In this document: piece after piece, positions 60,237 to 64,000 of the stretch | Layout: each line of letters begins with the position of its first letter | Numbering within the stretch: position 1 is the first letter of the stretch | Assembly (NCBI RefSeq): GCF_005222205.1 | Contig: NZ_CP032345.1 | Coordinates: 1,985,501 to 2,049,500 of the forward strand | Reading direction: 5' to 3' | DNA length: 64,000 nucleotides | Origin: Azospirillum brasilense | GTDB lineage: Bacteria > Pseudomonadota > Alphaproteobacteria > Azospirillales > Azospirillaceae | The notes under the pieces: generated by a model | The model's input: only the letters and a program-made list of their open reading frames with translations | The model's database searches: none | Told to the model about the DNA's origin: nothing | Position numbers and translations under genes: made by a program

Positions 60237-62267
60237 ATGCCCAGCGCAATCGACGTTCCGCGCGGCAACCCGCGCGTCCAGTATCTTGCCGACGGCGTGC
60301 AGACCGACTTCACCTTTCCGTTCCCGGTCTTCGAGGAGGGCGACCTTCAGGTCTTCCTGGGCGCGGCGCGGCAGACCACCGGCTACGCGGTGACCGGCGC
60401 CGGGGAGACCGCGGGCGGCACGGTGGCCTTCGCGGAGCCGCCGGAGGCCGGGACGCCCGTGCTGCTGCGCCGCCGCCTGCCCATCGAGCGGATGAGCGAT
60501 TTCCTGGAGAGCGGGCCGCTTCCGGCCGCCAGCCTGAACCGCGAGTTCGATCAGCTCACCGCCGCGCTCCAGCAGGTGGCCGGCGATCAGGAGCTGATGC
60601 TGCGCTACACCGACACCGACCTGCCGGCCTCCAACCGGCTGCCGGAACGGGCGGTGCGGGCGGGGCAGCTCCTCGCCTTCGACTCCACGGGCAACCCGAT
60701 TGCCCGCAAGCCGGTGGACGAGGAGGCGCTGTCCACCTTCGTCGCCCCCGGCGCCGGCGCGGTGCGCCGCCCGGTGCGCGAGAAGCTGGCCGACGCCCTG
60801 TCGGTGAAGGATTTCGGCGCGGTCGGCGACGGCGTCGTCGACGACACGCGGGCGATCCAGGCCGCGCTGACCAGCGCGGACGCCGTCCATGTGCCGCCGG
60901 GCACCTACCGGATCACCAACACGCTGACGGTGGGCTACGGCCAGACGCTGCATGGGGCGGGGCAGAGGTCTGTCATTGCCGGCTCCTCCGCGGGGTTCGA
61001 CCTGATCCATCTGCCGGACGGCTACGCCACGGTGAGCGGCCTGCGGCTGGAGCGGGGCGACGCCGCGGTGCGGCTGTTCGGGCGGGACGGCCCCTGCGTG
61101 CACAACACGCTGAGCGACCTGACCATCTGGGACCCGCGGGTCGGGCTGCTGTTCGACGGGTACGCCGACCCCAATTGGCCCTGCTACTGGAACATGGTGT
61201 CGCGCGTGCTGGTGGCCCGCCCGTCGCTGCACGGGGTGTGGCTGACCCGGACGGGGGAGGGCGACACGCCCAACGCCAACCGCTTTTCCATGGTGCGCGT
61301 CTACTCCCTGTCGGCGCCCATCGCCGGCTGCGGCTTCTTCGTGGAGCAGGGCAAGTACAACAACAGCTTCCAGGACTGCGAGGCCAACCTGTCGACCATG
61401 GCGCTGGCCTGCTTCCGGGTCGGTGCCAACACCGACAAGACGCTGATCCTGAACTTCTACGCGGAATCCTTGGGCGGCGTGCCCAACGTGCAGCTCGACG
61501 CCGGGTCGGTCGAGACGGCCATCGTCAACCTGCTGTCGATGTCCGCCGGCCCGGCCATTTACGACCTGTCGGGCGGCCGCTACACGGCGGTGAACGCCGG
61601 CTATCCGGAGAAGAACCGGCTGGCGCGCAGCCGCGTCTCCCAACTGGTCGTCGAGGCCCTGCGCTACGACACCGAGTATGTGGAGCCGCAGGCCGGCGGC
61701 GTGGTCGCGCTGGACCTGACCAGCTCCGTCTATCTGGCCAGCGCCTACAGCGGCGACGTGGAGCTGCGGCTGCCGGCGGCTGGGGCGGCCAACGGCCATG
61801 CGGTGACGGTGAAGCGGACCGACGCCTCCGCCCACCGCCTGACCATCACCGAGGAGGGCGGGCCGGGGCCGGACGGCCGCACGGCGGCTCTGGGAAACCG
61901 CTACGACTTCGTGACCGTGGTTTCGAACGGGGCCGGCTGGTGGGTGGTGGCCGGCAACAACCGGCCGGGCAACGCCCATTTCCACGACCGGCCGGGCCTG
62001 TTCGAGCCGGACCTGAACCAGACGCTGTATCTGGTCAGCGCCTTCAGTGGTGCTGTCACGGTGCGGCTGCCGCCGGCGGGGGCGCTGCACGCGGTCGGGC
62101 GCACGGTGACGGTCAAGAAGGCCGACGTGTCGGGCAACCCGGTCACCGTCACCGTGCAGGGCGGCAGTGGGCCGGACAACGCCCCGGTGTCGCTGAATTC
62201 CACCGGCAGCGCGGTCACGGCCATGTCCAACGGCGCCGGCTGGCACATTCTGGGACGGGTGGCCTGA
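60237..62267 (+). CDS. Tail fibre/tailspike with T7 fibre-like N-terminus and pectate-lyase-like beta-helix
   Basis: 676 residues; strong AGGAGGGG ribosome site. Residues 1-150 resemble the T7 tail fibre attachment domain (FTFPFPVFEEGDLQVFLGAARQTTGYAVTGAG; then ASLNREFDQLTAALQQVAGDQELM). From LSVKDFGAVGDGVVDDTRAIQAALTSADAVHVPPGTYRI begins the right-handed beta-helix of pectate-lyase-3-type tailspikes. The C-terminus has two related repeats (YLASAYSGDVELRLPAAGAANGHAVTVKR and YLVSAFSGAVTVRLPPAGALHAVGRTVTVKK). Likely binds or cleaves surface polysaccharide. TGATG overlap with the terminase gene. Confidence 0.85.
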   Translation: MPSAIDVPRGNPRVQYLADGVQTDFTFPFPVFEEGDLQVFLGAARQTTGYAVTGAGETAGGTVAFAEPPEAGTPVLLRRRLPIERMSDFLESGPLPAASLNREFDQLTAALQQVAGDQELMLRYTDTDLPASNRLPERAVRAGQLLAFDSTGNPIARKPVDEEALSTFVAPGAGAVRRPVREKLADALSVKDFGAVGDGVVDDTRAIQAALTSADAVHVPPGTYRITNTLTVGYGQTLHGAGQRSVIAGSSAGFDLIHLPDGYATVSGLRLERGDAAVRLFGRDGPCVHNTLSDLTIWDPRVGLLFDGYADPNWPCYWNMVSRVLVARPSLHGVWLTRTGEGDTPNANRFSMVRVYSLSAPIAGCGFFVEQGKYNNSFQDCEANLSTMALACFRVGANTDKTLILNFYAESLGGVPNVQLDAGSVETAIVNLLSMSAGPAIYDLSGGRYTAVNAGYPEKNRLARSRVSQLVVEALRYDTEYVEPQAGGVVALDLTSSVYLASAYSGDVELRLPAAGAANGHAVTVKRTDASAHRLTITEEGGPGPDGRTAALGNRYDFVTVVSNGAGWWVVAGNNRPGNAHFHDRPGLFEPDLNQTLYLVSAFSGAVTVRLPPAGALHAVGRTVTVKKADVSGNPVTVTVQGGSGPDNAPVSLNSTGSAVTAMSNGAGWHILGRVA

Positions 62268-63826
62268 TGGAGGCGGCGGAAACGCGCAAGAGGGGCTTCT
62301 TCGCCTTCGTTCAGGACTGGAACCGGCAGTCGGAGCTGAGCACCCCCCGCCATCATCTGCAGATCGCCGCGTGGCTGGAGCGGCAAGCGGTCGGAGCCGG
62401 GTCCTCTGGCGCCGGGTCCTCTGGCATTGGGCCGCGCCTGCTGCTGATGGCCTTCCGCGGGGCGGGCAAGTCGTCCATCGTCGGGCTGTTCGCGGCCTGG
62501 ATGCTCTACCAGGACCCCAACCGGCGTCTGCTCGTCCTGGCGGCGGACCTGAAGCTGGCCAAGAAGATGGTGCGCAACGTCAAGCGCATCATCGAGCGCC
62601 ATCCCGACACCCGCGGCCTGAAGCCCCCGGCGAAGGAGCGCGACCAGTGGGCCGCCGACCAGTTCACCGTGGTGCGGGCGCAGGAGCTGCGCGACCCCTC
62701 CATGGTGGCGGCGGGCGTGGGCGGCAACATCACGGGCAGCCGCGCCGACGTGGTGATCTGCGACGACGTGGAGGTGCCGCGCACCTCCGGCAGTCCGGGC
62801 AAGCGCGCCGACCTGCGCGAGAGGCTGGCGGAGATCGACTATCTGCTGGTGCCGGGCGGGGTGCAGCTCTATGTCGGGACGCCGCACAGCTACTACTCCA
62901 TCTACGCGGAGGAGCCGCGGACGGAGGCGGGGGAGACGCGGCCCTTCCTGGACGGCTTCGCGCGGCTGGTCCTGCCGGTCTACACCGACGGACCGGACGG
63001 CCGGCGCCGCTACGCCTGGCCCCAGCGCTTCGGCGAGGCCCACGTCAACCGCATCCGCAAGACGACCGGCCCCAACAAGTTCACCAGCCAGATGCTGCTG
63101 CAGCCGGTCAACGAGGCGGAGGGGTTCCTCGACCCCGACCGGCTGGGCCGCTACGACGGCGAGCTGGAGTATCGGGAGTCGGCGGGGCGGGCGGTGCTGA
63201 CGCTGAACGGCCAGCGCATGGCCTCGGCCTCCTGCTGGTGGGACCCGGCCTTCGCACGCCCGGCGGCGGAGGGCGGCAAACCCGGCGACTCCAGCGTGGT
63301 CGCCGCGGTGTTCGGCGGGGCGGACGGGCGCTTCTACCTGCACCGCGTGCTCTACCTGTCGGTGGACCCCGGCGACCCGGACACCGAGGCGGAGCAGCAG
63401 TGCCTCCAGGTCGCCCGCTTCCTGGAGCGGCACCATCTGCCGGCGGTGCATGTGGAGATCAACGGCATCGGGCGCTTCCTGCCCGGCCTGCTGCGCAAGG
63501 CGCTGCGCACGGAGAAGGTCGGTGCCGCGGTGGTCGAGGAAGCCAGCCGCCGCGCCAAGGCGCTGCGCATCCGCGAGGCGTTCGACGCCCTGCTGGCCGA
63601 CCGCCGGCTGCTCGCCCACGCGACCGTGTGGGAGACGCCCTTCATCCGCGAGATGCGCGAATGGTCGCCGGACGGGCGCTACACGGGCCGCGACGACGGG
63701 CTGGACGCGGTGGCCGGGGCGCTGTCCTGCGAACCGTTCCGCTTCGACCGCCAGCCGGCGCCGGGGCGGAAGGCGGATTGGCGCGCCGCGGCATTGCCGA
63801 CCCCGGCGGAGGGCTGGGACGTGTGA
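62267..63826 (+). CDS. Phage terminase large subunit
   Basis: 519 residues. Walker A RGAGKSS at 64-70 (LLLMAFRGAGKSSIVGLFAAW), Walker B DVVICDDVEV (Asp166-Asp167), GTPHSYYSIYAEEP coupling motif, and a RNase H-like nuclease half with SCWWDPAFARP and later GRDDGLDAVAGALS. DNA-packaging motor and nuclease. A small repeat GAGSSGAGSSG (45-53) sits before Walker A. Gene order fibre then terminase is as in T7; no small terminase subunit is recognised here. Confidence 0.92.
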   Translation: MEAAETRKRGFFAFVQDWNRQSELSTPRHHLQIAAWLERQAVGAGSSGAGSSGIGPRLLLMAFRGAGKSSIVGLFAAWMLYQDPNRRLLVLAADLKLAKKMVRNVKRIIERHPDTRGLKPPAKERDQWAADQFTVVRAQELRDPSMVAAGVGGNITGSRADVVICDDVEVPRTSGSPGKRADLRERLAEIDYLLVPGGVQLYVGTPHSYYSIYAEEPRTEAGETRPFLDGFARLVLPVYTDGPDGRRRYAWPQRFGEAHVNRIRKTTGPNKFTSQMLLQPVNEAEGFLDPDRLGRYDGELEYRESAGRAVLTLNGQRMASASCWWDPAFARPAAEGGKPGDSSVVAAVFGGADGRFYLHRVLYLSVDPGDPDTEAEQQCLQVARFLERHHLPAVHVEINGIGRFLPGLLRKALRTEKVGAAVVEEASRRAKALRIREAFDALLADRRLLAHATVWETPFIREMREWSPDGRYTGRDDGLDAVAGALSCEPFRFDRQPAPGRKADWRAAALPTPAEGWDV

Positions 63827-63857
63827 CCCACTGCTTTTGAGGACCCGTGTTGCGTCG

Positions 63858-63893
63858 GGCCGCCTTCCTTGAACGGGGGCGGCCTTTTCTTTT
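63858..63893 (+). terminator. Intrinsic terminator after the terminase gene
   Basis: Stem GGCCGCC/GGCGGCC with a 13-nt loop, followed by TTTTCTTTTG; 31 bp after the terminase stop. Confidence 0.85.
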
Positions 63894-63916
63894 GCCTTTT
63901 TCCTTGGAGAACGGAG

Positions 63917-64000
63917 ATGCAGGAGTCCATCGACCTGTCCTGGTGGATCACGGCGGTCGAGCTGCCGGTCATGGGCGGGCTGTTCTGGCTGATCGCGCGG
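63917..64000 (+). CDS. Start of a small membrane protein, possible holin or spanin-type (partial)
   Basis: First 28 codons only; GGAG lies just before the ATG. MQESIDLSWWITAVELPVMGG then LFWLIAR: a short polar start followed by one hydrophobic helix. The position after terminase in a T7-like module would suit a lysis gene (holin or Rz-like), but the sequence continues outside the window and cannot be identified. Confidence 0.5.
   Translation, partial: MQESIDLSWWITAVELPVMGGLFWLIAR

Noticed and set aside
62385-62436. Duplicated GCCGGGTCCTCTGGC in the terminase gene as a mobile or regulatory repeat
   Set aside because: It encodes a short in-frame GAGSSG duplication before Walker A, a simple slippage-type change.
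48488-64000. Rhodobacter-type gene transfer agent
   Set aside because: Portal, tail tube A/B and fibre are of T7 podovirus type and order, unlike the siphovirus-like RcGTA cluster.

Overview
The window reads as chromosomal DNA of an Azospirillum-like alphaproteobacterium (Rhodospirillales). The evidence is very high GC, a class I lysyl-tRNA synthetase, the mdh-sucCD-odhAB order of TCA-cycle genes, leuD-leuB and sdhCDAB blocks, several chemotaxis and c-di-GMP genes, and a DUF2336 protein. I assign the genus from gene content and sequence feel; no database search was possible.

Layout: (1) 1-4400: end of a polyprenol-type glycosyltransferase locus, then leuD and leuB with a strong terminator. 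(2) 4400-9730: small stress and hypothetical genes, a CitE-like CoA-ester lyase, pdxY, a LOG-family gene and zapE. (3) 9816-13697: two divergent gas-sensor candidates, a globin-coupled diguanylate cyclase of DosC type (proximal His and distal Tyr conserved) facing a membrane histidine kinase with a FixL-like heme-PAS (His and Arg conserved at FixL spacing). (4) 13825-21484: minus-strand TCA cluster mdh, sucC, sucD, odhA, odhB. (5) 21700-31130: a secreted protein, DUF2336, class I lysK, an SMR pump, a small AT-richer patch with a gene broken by an in-frame stop, mtgA and a DinG-type Fe-S helicase. (6) 31156-39576: two paralogous chemoreceptors flanking an XRE regulator and metA; metA is preceded by a compact SAM-I-clan-like riboswitch and its active site predicts acetyl-CoA use. 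Then an AEC permease, a TerB-like protein and a beta-hydroxyacid dehydrogenase. (7) 39615-45271: a palindromic repeat cluster, an acetyltransferase, an aspartate-semialdehyde dehydrogenase homologue that lacks the catalytic cysteine, and sdhCDAB.

(8) 47250-64000: a phage-derived region. An S24/LexA-type repressor is followed by a T7-like (podovirus) morphogenesis module: connector/portal, scaffold, capsid, tail tube A and B, a coiled-coil virion protein, a tail fibre/tailspike with a pectate-lyase-like fold, terminase large subunit, and the start of a possible lysis gene. The unusual point is that a bacterial-type GGDEF-EAL phosphodiesterase and a secreted PRC-barrel protein sit between scaffold and capsid. 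They are separated from the capsid gene by a strong promoter that runs into a strong intrinsic terminator (a candidate small RNA or attenuator). No integrase, replication or lysogeny-attachment genes are visible; the module continues past the right edge.

Functional threads: carbon flow (leu, TCA, sdh), oxygen-linked c-di-GMP signalling, methionine supply under SAM control, and a possibly domesticated or active podovirus module carrying c-di-GMP cargo. An 11-bp palindrome of FadR/PdhR type occurs upstream of sdhC and again in the DUF2336-lysK intergenic region. No tRNA, rRNA or CRISPR was seen.
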